DNA of 13,165 nucleotides from Bacteroidales bacterium (GTDB lineage Bacteria > Bacteroidota > Bacteroidia > Bacteroidales > VadinHA17): positions 1-13,165 of the forward strand of contig JADGPV010000175.1 of assembly GCA_017882245.1 (NCBI GenBank), read 5' to 3'. The position numbers and the translations under genes were made by a program. Numbering within the stretch: position 1 is the first letter of the stretch; every line of letters begins with the position of its first letter. Shown one piece after another: positions 6,797 to 13,165 of this stretch. The notes under the pieces are model-generated. The model made no database searches and was not told where the DNA came from. It saw only the letters and a program-made list of their open reading frames with translations.

Positions 6797-6830
6797 ATAC
6801 ATGATAAAATTGTTTAATTTTGTCATGTAT
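6797..6830. promoter_or_regulatory. Long inverted repeat overlapping a -7 box upstream of cytochrome copy 2
   Basis: Arms ATACATGATAAAATT (6797-6811) and AATTTTGTCATGTAT (6816-6830) are complementary at 14 of 15 positions around a 4-bp centre; the one exception would be a G-U pair in RNA. TAATTTTG at 6815-6822 inside the right half is a perfect TAnnTTTG -7 box, although no good -33 element is seen at the right distance. A protein bound to the palindrome would block this promoter, so an operator is the simplest reading. It could also act as a hairpin in a longer leader, since the ATG is at 6868. Confidence 0.5.
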
Positions 6831-6867
6831 TTGATGGCAACCAGGAGTAACTAAAAAAGTGTAAATT

Positions 6868-7278
6868 ATGAAATTCAAATCAATTATTGTTTGTGCCGGC
6901 CTTCTGGCCTTCTCCTTCTCGCAGGTGATGAATGCACAGGGTCAGAAGAAAGCTGAACCATGGCCCGTACCCGATAATGAGAAGTGCAAGGTAAATCCTG
7001 TTAAGGCAGATGATGCCACCCTTCAGCTGGGGACATCCTCATGGTCTAAGAACTGCGCTTCATGTCATGGCAAAACCGGCCTTGGCGACGGAGTAAAAGG
7101 CAGGATGTGCAAAACTTTTCCGGGTGACTTTTCATCAGCTGATTTTCAGGCCTTTACCGATGGTGAACTGTTCTACAGGACTAAGACCGGGCGTAATGAA
7201 ATGCCTTCATTTGACAAGAAAATCCCTGAAAATGAGATCTGGGCATTGGTAAATCACATGAGAAGCTTTAAAAAATAG
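6868..7278 (+). CDS. Periplasmic class I monoheme cytochrome c, copy 2
   Basis: This 136-residue protein is a paralogue of the cytochrome at 6308. Its signal peptide is MKFKSIIVCAGLLAFSFSQVMNAQ with cleavage near NAQ, then heme motif CASCHG (Cys63, Cys66, His67) and distal Met112 in NEMPSF. Long blocks are the same or nearly so in the two proteins: KNCASCHGK, KGRMC, FPGDFS, ADFQA and the MPxxDKKxPxNxIW segment. Cys81 in GRMCKTFPGDF is shared with copy 1 and is not part of the heme site; Cys40 is found only here. A terminator and a palindromic promoter region separate it from copy 1, so the two are likely expressed under different conditions and may serve as alternative shuttles with different acceptors. 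It is convergent with the hexaheme lipoprotein gene. Confidence 0.9.
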   Translation: MKFKSIIVCAGLLAFSFSQVMNAQGQKKAEPWPVPDNEKCKVNPVKADDATLQLGTSSWSKNCASCHGKTGLGDGVKGRMCKTFPGDFSSADFQAFTDGELFYRTKTGRNEMPSFDKKIPENEIWALVNHMRSFKK

Positions 7279-7302
7279 GAAAGCTTCAGGAAGTTAAACA
7301 GA

Positions 7303-7334
7303 AAAGGCTGCCTCAATTGAGACAGCCTTTCTTT
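7303..7334. terminator. Bidirectional terminator between convergent cytochrome genes
   Basis: AAAGGCTGCCTCA (7303-7315) pairs with TGAGACAGCCTTT (7318-7330), with one mismatch. There are A's on the left side and CTTT on the right, so it can stop transcription from both the plus-strand monoheme gene and the minus-strand hexaheme gene. Confidence 0.8.
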
Positions 7335-7354
7335 ATTTGTGTTGGATTGTTGTT

Positions 7355-8551
7355 CTACCAGGCTGCCAGAGTGTTTTCAAGCAGTTTCTTTGTATACAGG
7401 TAGTTGTGAACGCCTGTACTTCCATCCCTGAATACCAGCTGGTAGTTGATAATAGCACCGAACTGAGCATTTGTTACAGGCGGGAATGATACATTGCCCT
7501 GGTCAGGATTCTTCCAATATCCGGTTGGATTTGAGCCGGCATCATAGATATCAAGGTAACCGTGATACTGGTCGTCAGTCGGATCTTTCTGAAGAATATC
7601 GTGTCCGTTACCTATTTCATTTATTTTTGTTGCCAGATCACTAAGCAGCCCGGTAATATCATCTACGGCGTTGGTAAACGTCGGGCTTGTGGCGCTCATG
7701 TTTGTGTGGCATCCGCCGATGTTACATCCTGTATATAGGTCGGCTACGCTGAATGAGTGGCCGCCTGACAGGGTTCTCGGTTCTGCCATGTGGCAGCTTC
7801 CGCATGAAAGGTTAGCAGTATGCGATGAGTTTGCATAACCTGATCCGAACTGGATGCCTCCAACACCACCTGCTATAGCTCCCTGCGCTCCGTAATGGAT
7901 GCCTGTTCTGTAACTTATGCTGGAAAGAGTATACTTGGTGTTAGGATCAGATACCAGCAACGCGTAGTCGATCACATTCCCGCTTGAGGCTGTTACAGGC
8001 CTGGGCTGATGACATTTTGCACACAGATTTCCGTTGCTTTTGGCGAAATTGATCGTCTTTGTTCCACCCCACATTGTCATCGGTACTTCAGCAACTGTGG
8101 TAAGAGGTGAAAAATCTTCACCGTTATAAGTTGTATGGAGTGAACTATGACATGTAAAACAGCTTATTGGTCCCGGCAGTGAAGCTGTGAGAGCATCGAC
8201 AGAATAATTATTAAGATACTTTCCCGCATTGGCCGGATCAGGAACAAAAGTTGCAGGAGTGTTGTTATCAACAACAAATCTGAAACCCTGATCTGAATGA
8301 CAGGGAGCACATCCGGCCCTTGATCCTTCTTCAAAAGCCGTACCGCTGAAATGCAGCGCGTGTTCATATTCTCTTGCTTTCGTCTCAACAACATCCTGAT
8401 TATGGCACTCTGTACAGGCAACGGTTGCTCCGGGTTCTCCCTTGGTACCCTGTGAACCTTGTGGACCCTGAGGACCCATCGGACCTTCACACGATACCAT
8501 CACCATCCCGGTTACGATTAATAACGAAAATAACTTCACAATTCTCTTCAT
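7355..8551 (-). CDS. Hexaheme cytochrome c lipoprotein with collagen-like Gly-X-Y stretch
   Basis: The frame is open to an ATG at 8638, but only starts at 8557 or 8551 give a proper signal (MKRIVKLFSLLIVTGMVMVSC); numbering here is from 8551 (398 residues). Cys21 is the likely lipidated residue, so the protein is membrane-anchored and perhaps surface-exposed. Residues 23-43 form seven Gly-X-Y triplets (GPM GPQ GPQ GSQ GTK GEP GAT), a collagen-like spacer directly after the lipid anchor. Heme motifs are CTECH (46), CAPCH (81), CFTCH (131), CAKCH (177) and CGSCH (250), plus CNIGGCH (276), a CX4CH form. The last 110 residues hold no heme motif and may be a binding or docking domain. No catalytic family is recognised. 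It is divergent from the Crp/Fnr gene and convergent with the monoheme gene, and a near-consensus FNR box lies in its upstream region. Confidence 0.87.
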   Translation of the reverse strand: MKRIVKLFSLLIVTGMVMVSCEGPMGPQGPQGSQGTKGEPGATVACTECHNQDVVETKAREYEHALHFSGTAFEEGSRAGCAPCHSDQGFRFVVDNNTPATFVPDPANAGKYLNNYSVDALTASLPGPISCFTCHSSLHTTYNGEDFSPLTTVAEVPMTMWGGTKTINFAKSNGNLCAKCHQPRPVTASSGNVIDYALLVSDPNTKYTLSSISYRTGIHYGAQGAIAGGVGGIQFGSGYANSSHTANLSCGSCHMAEPRTLSGGHSFSVADLYTGCNIGGCHTNMSATSPTFTNAVDDITGLLSDLATKINEIGNGHDILQKDPTDDQYHGYLDIYDAGSNPTGYWKNPDQGNVSFPPVTNAQFGAIINYQLVFRDGSTGVHNYLYTKKLLENTLAAW

Positions 8552-8625
8552 AGACATATTGGTTTTTAGCCGGTTATTCGATTCCGAAAGGTAACAATAG
8601 CCATTCTTGTCACACCTGAATGATA

Positions 8626-8639
8626 ATTGATATTTCAAT
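8626..8639. promoter_or_regulatory. Short palindrome ATTGA-N4-TCAAT in the divergent region
   Basis: ATTGATATTTCAAT has perfect 5-bp arms with a 4-bp centre. It resembles an FNR box in its core letters but is 2 bp shorter between the TTGA and TCAA cores, so it is unlikely to bind the same protein in the same way. It lies about 70-80 bp upstream of the chosen start of the hexaheme gene. Confidence 0.25.
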
Positions 8640-8670
8640 CACGATGGATTGATAAGTAAGAGTAAATAAG

Positions 8671-8684
8671 TTGACTAATATCAA
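8671..8684. promoter_or_regulatory. Candidate FNR box between the hexaheme and Crp/Fnr genes
   Basis: TTGACTAATATCAA matches TTGAT-N4-ATCAA at 9 of 10 defined positions. It lies in the AT-rich stretch (8552-8767) between two divergent genes, 83 bp before the ATG of the Crp/Fnr gene and about 120 bp before the chosen start of the hexaheme gene. It could serve autoregulation of the regulator, control of the cytochrome, or both. Neither direction shows a convincing full -33/-7 pair. Weak -7 candidates are TTAATTTG (8718-8725) and TAGTTTAG (8736-8743) on the plus strand and TACCTTTC on the minus strand (8593-8586). A GC-rich 8-bp palindrome, AGGCGCCT (8742-8749), stands out in the AT-rich leader. 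Confidence 0.5.
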
Positions 8685-8767
8685 TAAAAAATATGATATA
8701 TATTACTTTTTTCATTTTTAATTTGTATAAAATAATAGTTTAGGCGCCTGTAAATAATACCTGAACT

Positions 8768-9463
8768 ATGTTTAGCGAAAACGTCATATCAAGCTGTGAG
8801 TTCTGTTCAAAATGCTGGGGTAATCTCAAGAACCTCTCCGCTGATGAGCTTAAAATGGTCAACAACAACCGGTATGAAGCGAGTTTTAAGCCGGGAGAAA
8901 TTATAATCAAACAGGGCTCGCCATCTTCGAATGCCATATTTCTTTTATCGGGACTGGCAAAAGTATATATGGAAGGGTATTCCGGCAGGAACCTGATACT
9001 TGATCTTGCCGGCCAATCCACACTACTTGCAGGACCAGGTGTTAACGTTAATTCAAGATACTGCTATTCGGTAGCTGCCATTACCCAGGTTCAGGCGTGT
9101 TTTATAAGTTTTGAAGTTTTTCGCAAGATAATGACGGTCAACCCGGATTTTGCTTTTGGGTTCATCGAAGACATGAGTAATAAAGCTTTAAAAATGTACT
9201 TTAAACTGGTAAACCTTACCCAGAAGAAGATGCATGGCAGACTGGCGGAAGCCCTCCTTTACTTTTCCAATAATCTTTACAGTGCTGATAGCTTTGAAAT
9301 GTTGCTTTCACGGCAGGAACTTGGTGAAATGACCAACATGGCCAAAGAAAGTGTTGTCAGGATAATGGGAGAACTTGAAGACGAAAAAATAATTGAGGCG
9401 ACGCCACGATCGGTAAAAATTCTTGACCGTAACAAGCTTAGCATAATTTCCGAAAAAGGATAG
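8768..9463 (+). CDS. Crp/Fnr-family transcriptional regulator with N-terminal CxxCxxC
   Basis: This 231-residue regulator has a cyclic-nucleotide-binding-like beta-roll at about 20-115 (KPGEIIIKQGSPSSNAIFLLSGLAKVYMEG), a long dimer helix at about 125-155 (ending NLTQKKMHGRLAEALLYFS) and a C-terminal winged helix with recognition helix MAKESVVRIMGELE. The Glu and Arg of the recognition helix (E-S-V-V-R) match the base-contacting Glu and Arg of CRP and FNR; Val replaces the Ser of the FNR ExxSR motif. Cys10, Cys13 and Cys16 form a cluster in the same region as the N-terminal Cys ligands of FNR, and Cys99 and Cys111 are possible further ligands near the FNR Cys122 position. This supports, but does not prove, a redox- or O2-sensing Fe-S cluster. 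It lies 21 nt before the cytochrome c synthetase gene and divergent from the hexaheme gene, so it probably controls these respiratory genes. Confidence 0.9.
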   Translation: MFSENVISSCEFCSKCWGNLKNLSADELKMVNNNRYEASFKPGEIIIKQGSPSSNAIFLLSGLAKVYMEGYSGRNLILDLAGQSTLLAGPGVNVNSRYCYSVAAITQVQACFISFEVFRKIMTVNPDFAFGFIEDMSNKALKMYFKLVNLTQKKMHGRLAEALLYFSNNLYSADSFEMLLSRQELGEMTNMAKESVVRIMGELEDEKIIEATPRSVKILDRNKLSIISEKG

Positions 9464-9484
9464 TTTTGTCATCAAATTACAATC

Positions 9485-12400
9485 ATGAAAATATTCAGAT
9501 TTCTTTTTACGCCCATAATGATGGGCTTACTTTTAATTATGCTGGCCATTGCTATGGCGGCTGCAACTTTCATAGAGAATGATTTTGGCGCTGACGCTGC
9601 CAGGCAGATTGTGTACAACACCCGTTGGTTTGAGCTGATTTTTCTGCTTCTTGTCACTAACCTTGCCGGACAGATAATTACATTCAAGCTATACCGTAAG
9701 GAGAAGCTGACTGTAATGTTATTTCACATTGCCTTTATTATAATGATAATAGGTGCAGCCATAACACGGTACACCGGCTTTGACGGAATGATACATATCA
9801 GGGAGGGCGAGGCCTCGTCAACGGCATTTTCTTCAGGCAGCGACATTGTTTTTGAGCTTACTGATAAAGATGGCAGGGTGCTTGACAGCCGTTCAAAACC
9901 TCTGTCACTGGCTGGTGCCGGCCCCGCAGGATATAGCAAGACCCTCAGAGCTGATGGCAAAGAGGTGAAGCTGACTGTTGACAACTATTTCCCTGAAGCA
10001 GTCAGACAGATAAAAGAATCTCCTGACGGTGTCCCAATGGTTTCTTTTCTTGCCACTTCCGATATGAGAAGCGGTGAAGCCATCGTACTTGCCCGTGGTG
10101 AGACAGCGATGGCAGGAGAGATGACAGTAGGTTTTGATACTGAAGCGGATATTACAGTAGTTCTTGACGATTCCACGTTCTATATCACATCCGGAAAGGA
10201 AATACGGCTTACCCGGATGCAGAATATGGAGAGTGTCATTTACCCGCCGGACTCACTGATCCTGCTTTCGCCAAGAACCGTTTATACCATAGGGAGCTAC
10301 AGGCTTGTACCCCGGCAACTGACCCTCAGCGGGGTGGCTGTCCCTGAACCTGCAACCGCAGCTTCAGGTCAGGCTGCAGGCAGCGCCCTGGAATGCACTC
10401 TGTCAGGGACAGGCTATGAAAAGAAATTTTACCTGTGGGATAATACTGATGCAAAGAGAGCAGAATGGCATGGCACCTTCGATGGGCTTAATGTGAATGT
10501 CAGCTGTGGAAGCAGGGTCCTTAATTTGCCTTTTAGCCTGAAACTTAATGATTTCATAATTGAGAGGTATCCGGGCTCAAATAGTCCTTCCGGATTTAAA
10601 AGTAACGTCACATTGTCTGACGGGGCTCATAATACTGATATTAAGTATGATATCTATATGAACCATATTCTTAAATACAGGGGCTACCGGTTCTATCAGT
10701 CCTCTTATGATAAGGATGAGCACGGCACTGTCCTTTCGGTGAATCATGATCCGGCGGGTATGTTTACAACCTATGCCGGATACGGTCTTCTGTTTCTTTT
10801 TATTATTCTTTCCATAGTTAATAGACGTTCTTTTTTCCGGAGTGTGAAAATAGGCTACTGGAGCTCGCGGTATCGCCGCCTGACAACTGTTATTATTCTT
10901 TTACTGGCGGTTACGTCTCTCACACCGGTTAAAGCCCAGCGTCTTGTCATTGACAGGGATGAGGCTGACCGTTTCGGGGAGGTGCTTGCTCAGGATCAGA
11001 AAGGACGCACCAAACCTCTTTACACAATAAGCAGTGACATTCTCCGCAAGGTCACCAGGGAAAAAGATTTTGAAGGCCTCACATCAATGCAGGTGTTACT
11101 GGGATATTCACTTGACTTCAATCACTGGCAGGATGTGCCTCTTATAAAAGTCTCAAACGCTGATCTGGCCAGAGTTCTCAAACTAAAGAATGACATGGCT
11201 GCGTTTTCTGACATCGTGACCTATGGTGAGGGGGGAGGCTATAAACTCTCATCATACGTCGAAAATGCCTATAAGAAGCCTGCAAGTGAGCGAACCCGGT
11301 TCGACAAGGAGGTTATCAAACTTGATGAGCGTGTCAATATATGTTATATGATGTCAAGAGGAGACTTCCTGCGGGTATTCCCATTGAGGGACGGTACTGA
11401 TCAATGGGGAAGGTCCGAAGATGCGGTAAAGCACACTGCTGACCCGGGCGATTCGCTGTTTGTCGTAAGCGTGATTCCGGTATGGGCTCAGTCAGTCACG
11501 GCCGTAGGAACAGCCGGGGTCAGGCCTGAAGAGTATATTACTGCCCTGAAGAACTATCAGCGTAAACATACTGACTATGAGCTTCCTTCGGAGTCAAAGA
11601 TCAGGGCAGAGCTCCTGTATTACAAGGCAAACATCTTTGAGAAGCTCTTCCCGTTTTATGCCACCCTGGGTACCTTAATGATAATTTCCCTGATCACTTT
11701 TATTATCACAGGCAAAAGCGGCGGCTCCATTTTTATGAAGATCCTTTTCGGACTGGCCGCAGCCGGATTTGTATTTCATACTGCAGGACTTGGTATAAGA
11801 TGGTATATTTCAGGTCATTCACCTATGAGCAACGGGTATGAGTCAATGCTCTTTATCTCATGGGTCACAATGCTTGCAGGCTTTATCTTCAGCCGAAAGT
11901 CCCTGTTTACACTGGCAGCCACATCAGTTCTTGCCGGACTGACGCTTCTTGTAGCTCACATGAGTTTCATGGACCCGGAGATAACCAACCTTGTGCCTGT
12001 TCTGAAATCATACTGGCTCACATTGCATGTCTCTGTGATCACCGGCAGTTACGGATTCCTTGGGCTGGGGGCCATACTCGGGCTCATTGTGATGATAATG
12101 ATGCTCTTTACCAATAAAAAGAATCAGGAAAGGATCAGCCTTACCATTGATGAACTAACCGCCATCAATTACAAAACTGTGACCCTGGGTCTTTATTTTC
12201 TTACAATAGGAACTTTCCTCGGAGCTGTATGGGCAAATGAGTCATGGGGCCGCTACTGGGGATGGGACCCAAAAGAGACATGGTCACTGATCACTATTAT
12301 TGTTTATACACTGGTGACCCATTCAAGAATGATCCCCGGGCTGAGAAATATATATGCGTATAATCTCCTTTCGCTTTTTGCCTTCTCTTCCGTGCTGATG

Positions 12401-12562
12401 ACTTATTTCGGAGTGAATTATTATCTCTCAGGACTACATTCGTACGCCGGAGGAGATTCTGTTCCGGTGCCGGTATTTGTGTATATAGCTGTAGCAGTGC
12501 TGGTGCTGTTGGCTGCAGCCGCGTGGTTAAGGTATAAACAGGCGCCGGTGAAATCCAGGTAA
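9485..12562 (+). CDS. ccsBA: Fused System II cytochrome c synthetase CcsBA (ResB-CcsA)
   Basis: This 1025-residue membrane protein moves heme to the periplasm and attaches it to apocytochromes c. The N-terminal ResB/CcsB part has helices at about 8-30, 50-66 and 74-96 with His81 in the third, a large periplasmic region, and helices near 433-450 and 467-483. A second periplasmic stretch (484-720) leads to the CcsA part with its helices from about 722. The heme-handling WWD motif is complete: WANESWGRYWGWDPKETWSL at 916-935, with HSPMSNGYESMLFISW starting at H778. The histidines expected to hold heme are His81 (first membrane His), His848 and His985 (periplasmic pair flanking WWD) and His946 (second membrane His); the 98- and 39-residue spacings fit what I recall of Helicobacter CcsBA. 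It follows the Fnr-like gene by 21 nt and serves the many c-type hemes encoded nearby. Confidence 0.94.
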   Translation: MKIFRFLFTPIMMGLLLIMLAIAMAAATFIENDFGADAARQIVYNTRWFELIFLLLVTNLAGQIITFKLYRKEKLTVMLFHIAFIIMIIGAAITRYTGFDGMIHIREGEASSTAFSSGSDIVFELTDKDGRVLDSRSKPLSLAGAGPAGYSKTLRADGKEVKLTVDNYFPEAVRQIKESPDGVPMVSFLATSDMRSGEAIVLARGETAMAGEMTVGFDTEADITVVLDDSTFYITSGKEIRLTRMQNMESVIYPPDSLILLSPRTVYTIGSYRLVPRQLTLSGVAVPEPATAASGQAAGSALECTLSGTGYEKKFYLWDNTDAKRAEWHGTFDGLNVNVSCGSRVLNLPFSLKLNDFIIERYPGSNSPSGFKSNVTLSDGAHNTDIKYDIYMNHILKYRGYRFYQSSYDKDEHGTVLSVNHDPAGMFTTYAGYGLLFLFIILSIVNRRSFFRSVKIGYWSSRYRRLTTVIILLLAVTSLTPVKAQRLVIDRDEADRFGEVLAQDQKGRTKPLYTISSDILRKVTREKDFEGLTSMQVLLGYSLDFNHWQDVPLIKVSNADLARVLKLKNDMAAFSDIVTYGEGGGYKLSSYVENAYKKPASERTRFDKEVIKLDERVNICYMMSRGDFLRVFPLRDGTDQWGRSEDAVKHTADPGDSLFVVSVIPVWAQSVTAVGTAGVRPEEYITALKNYQRKHTDYELPSESKIRAELLYYKANIFEKLFPFYATLGTLMIISLITFIITGKSGGSIFMKILFGLAAAGFVFHTAGLGIRWYISGHSPMSNGYESMLFISWVTMLAGFIFSRKSLFTLAATSVLAGLTLLVAHMSFMDPEITNLVPVLKSYWLTLHVSVITGSYGFLGLGAILGLIVMIMMLFTNKKNQERISLTIDELTAINYKTVTLGLYFLTIGTFLGAVWANESWGRYWGWDPKETWSLITIIVYTLVTHSRMIPGLRNIYAYNLLSLFAFSSVLMTYFGVNYYLSGLHSYAGGDSVPVPVFVYIAVAVLVLLAAAAWLRYKQAPVKSR

Positions 12563-12570
12563 ATATGTAA

Positions 12571-12605
12571 AAAAAAGAGCCCCGTTTTGCGGGACTCTTT
12601 TTTTA
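12571..12605. terminator. Bidirectional terminator after ccsBA
   Basis: GAGCCCCG (12577-12584) pairs with CGGGACTC (12590-12597) with one mismatch and a TTTTG loop. The stem is flanked by an A-run on the left and a T-run on the right, so it works in both directions between the convergent ccsBA gene and the minus-strand gene at the right edge. Confidence 0.85.
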
Positions 12606-12623
12606 ATTGACAGATCAGATTAT

Positions 12624-13165
12624 CTATCTTGCCTTATAGATAAGTGTTCTGGGTGTTTTTGCAACTCCGCTCTTCTTATATGTTCCAAGGTTTGTATCAT
12701 GAGCGTCAAAAATGGTGTATTTATCACCTGCTACGACTACTTTGCAGATCACCATATTAAAGTCAACGTTGTGATCTTGTACATAACCGGGTTGTTCAGA
12801 GCTCATCATATCAGCTTCCTGTTGCTCAACTTTAAAGTCAATCAATGAAGTTCCCTGCCGTGTGAACGTTGCCGTAATCGGTATCGTGGTATTTGCACCC
12901 AGACCTGCAAACTCATTTGAATACAGATTAGCAAGCAGAATATATCCTCCATCCGGGACGTTTGCGAATTCGAAGGTTTCCGGATGACTTCCTGTAGCTG
13001 CAATCCAATCAATTGCGGTAGCCCATGGGTCAGCAGGATCAAACCCTGTTGCATCAGCATACCAGAAGTCAAAGTCAACATAGGAGGCTGCCGAATAATT
13101 AGTGCCACCAATATTAACTAACTTGTCCCATGAAAATGCCACCTGCAAATTCGGAGAAACAGCGT
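12624..13165 (-). CDS. Unrecognised, probably exported protein, 5' partial
   Basis: The frame stays open past the TTG at 13148 to the right edge, so the N-terminus is outside the window; about 180 C-terminal residues are visible. I do not recognise the family. What can be seen is a beta-rich, aromatic- and Asp-rich segment (NLQVAFSWDKLV, VDFDFWYADATGF, NVPDGGYILLANLY, TTIPITATFTRQG) resembling the beta-sandwich domains of Bacteroidota exported proteins. A C-terminal part follows (DFNMVICKVVVAGDKYTIFDAHDTNLGTYKKSGVAKTPRTLIYKAR) with a basic end. There is one Cys, no CxxCH, no membrane helix and no evident type IX secretion C-terminal signal. The pre-peptidase C-terminal-like fold is only a resemblance by eye. 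It is convergent with ccsBA across a terminator and need not belong to the electron-transfer genes. Confidence 0.6.
   Translation of the reverse strand, partial: AVSPNLQVAFSWDKLVNIGGTNYSAASYVDFDFWYADATGFDPADPWATAIDWIAATGSHPETFEFANVPDGGYILLANLYSNEFAGLGANTTIPITATFTRQGTSLIDFKVEQQEADMMSSEQPGYVQDHNVDFNMVICKVVVAGDKYTIFDAHDTNLGTYKKSGVAKTPRTLIYKAR

Noticed and set aside
7262..7287. Inverted repeat GAAGCTTT/AAAGCTTC around the stop of the second monoheme gene as a terminator
   Set aside because: It has no T-run and a stronger bidirectional terminator follows 16 nt later.
8164..8490. 108-residue minus-strand open frame in another frame of the hexaheme gene
   Set aside because: It is a shadow of the real gene: the heme motifs and lipoprotein signal are all in the other frame.
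8552..8638. N-terminal extension of the hexaheme protein to the ATG at 8638
   Set aside because: The extra 29 residues (containing RCDKNGYCYLSES) are polar and would bury the lipoprotein signal inside the protein; starts at 8557 or 8551 give a standard signal.
8739..8756. GC-rich palindrome AGGCGCCT in the leader of the Crp/Fnr gene as an operator
   Set aside because: Only 8 bp and imperfect when extended; noted in the region's annotation but too short to claim.

Overview
The window looks like chromosomal DNA of a Bacteroidota species, probably an anaerobic or facultative, uncultured-type lineage. The evidence is the lack of Shine-Dalgarno sequences before the starts, -7 boxes of the Bacteroidota type (TAnnTTTG), a DUF5777-type outer-membrane barrel, and a fused ResB-CcsA (CcsBA) cytochrome c synthetase. 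I see no mobile elements, tRNA, rRNA or CRISPR. The dominant theme is electron transfer: at least 16 covalent heme-attachment motifs are encoded between 3.4 and 8.6 kb.

Layout. (1) 2-3246, plus strand: the C-terminal part of a membrane-linked Fe-S oxidoreductase (two 4Fe-4S ferredoxin motifs plus two CCG domains), whose 5' end lies outside the window, then a long-form acyl-CoA dehydrogenase. (2) 3247-3425: a control region with an FNR-type box, a separate palindrome and a good Bacteroidota promoter. (3) 3426-6739, plus: a five-gene cytochrome operon encoding a small monoheme lipoprotein, a DUF5777 beta-barrel, a heptaheme cytochrome c with a C-terminal anchor, a four-helix diheme cytochrome b and a soluble monoheme cytochrome c. 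It ends at a strong hairpin terminator. (4) 6868-7278, plus: a second copy of the soluble monoheme cytochrome with its own upstream inverted repeat and -7 box. (5) 7355-8551, minus: a hexaheme lipoprotein with a short collagen-like Gly-X-Y stretch, convergent with (4) across a bidirectional terminator. (6) 8552-8767: an AT-rich divergent control region with a second FNR-type box. (7) 8768-12562, plus: a Crp/Fnr regulator with a CxxCxxC N-terminus, then the CcsBA cytochrome c synthetase. (8) 12624-13165, minus: the C-terminal part of an unrecognised protein running off the right edge.

How the parts may work together (inference). Electrons from acyl-CoA oxidation would pass via ETF (not in the window) and the Fe-S oxidoreductase to menaquinone. 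The cytochrome b/heptaheme pair resembles a split version of the CbcL-type menaquinol oxidase of Geobacter and would pass electrons to the monoheme cytochromes. The DUF5777 barrel and the lipoprotein cytochromes suggest a route to, or across, the outer membrane. The Fnr-like protein is a natural candidate regulator, because near-consensus FNR boxes lie upstream of the cytochrome operon and in its own divergent promoter region, and CcsBA would attach the hemes. This is the best candidate for an undescribed system here: a Bacteroidota quinol-to-outer-membrane electron conduit with its own regulator and maturation enzyme.
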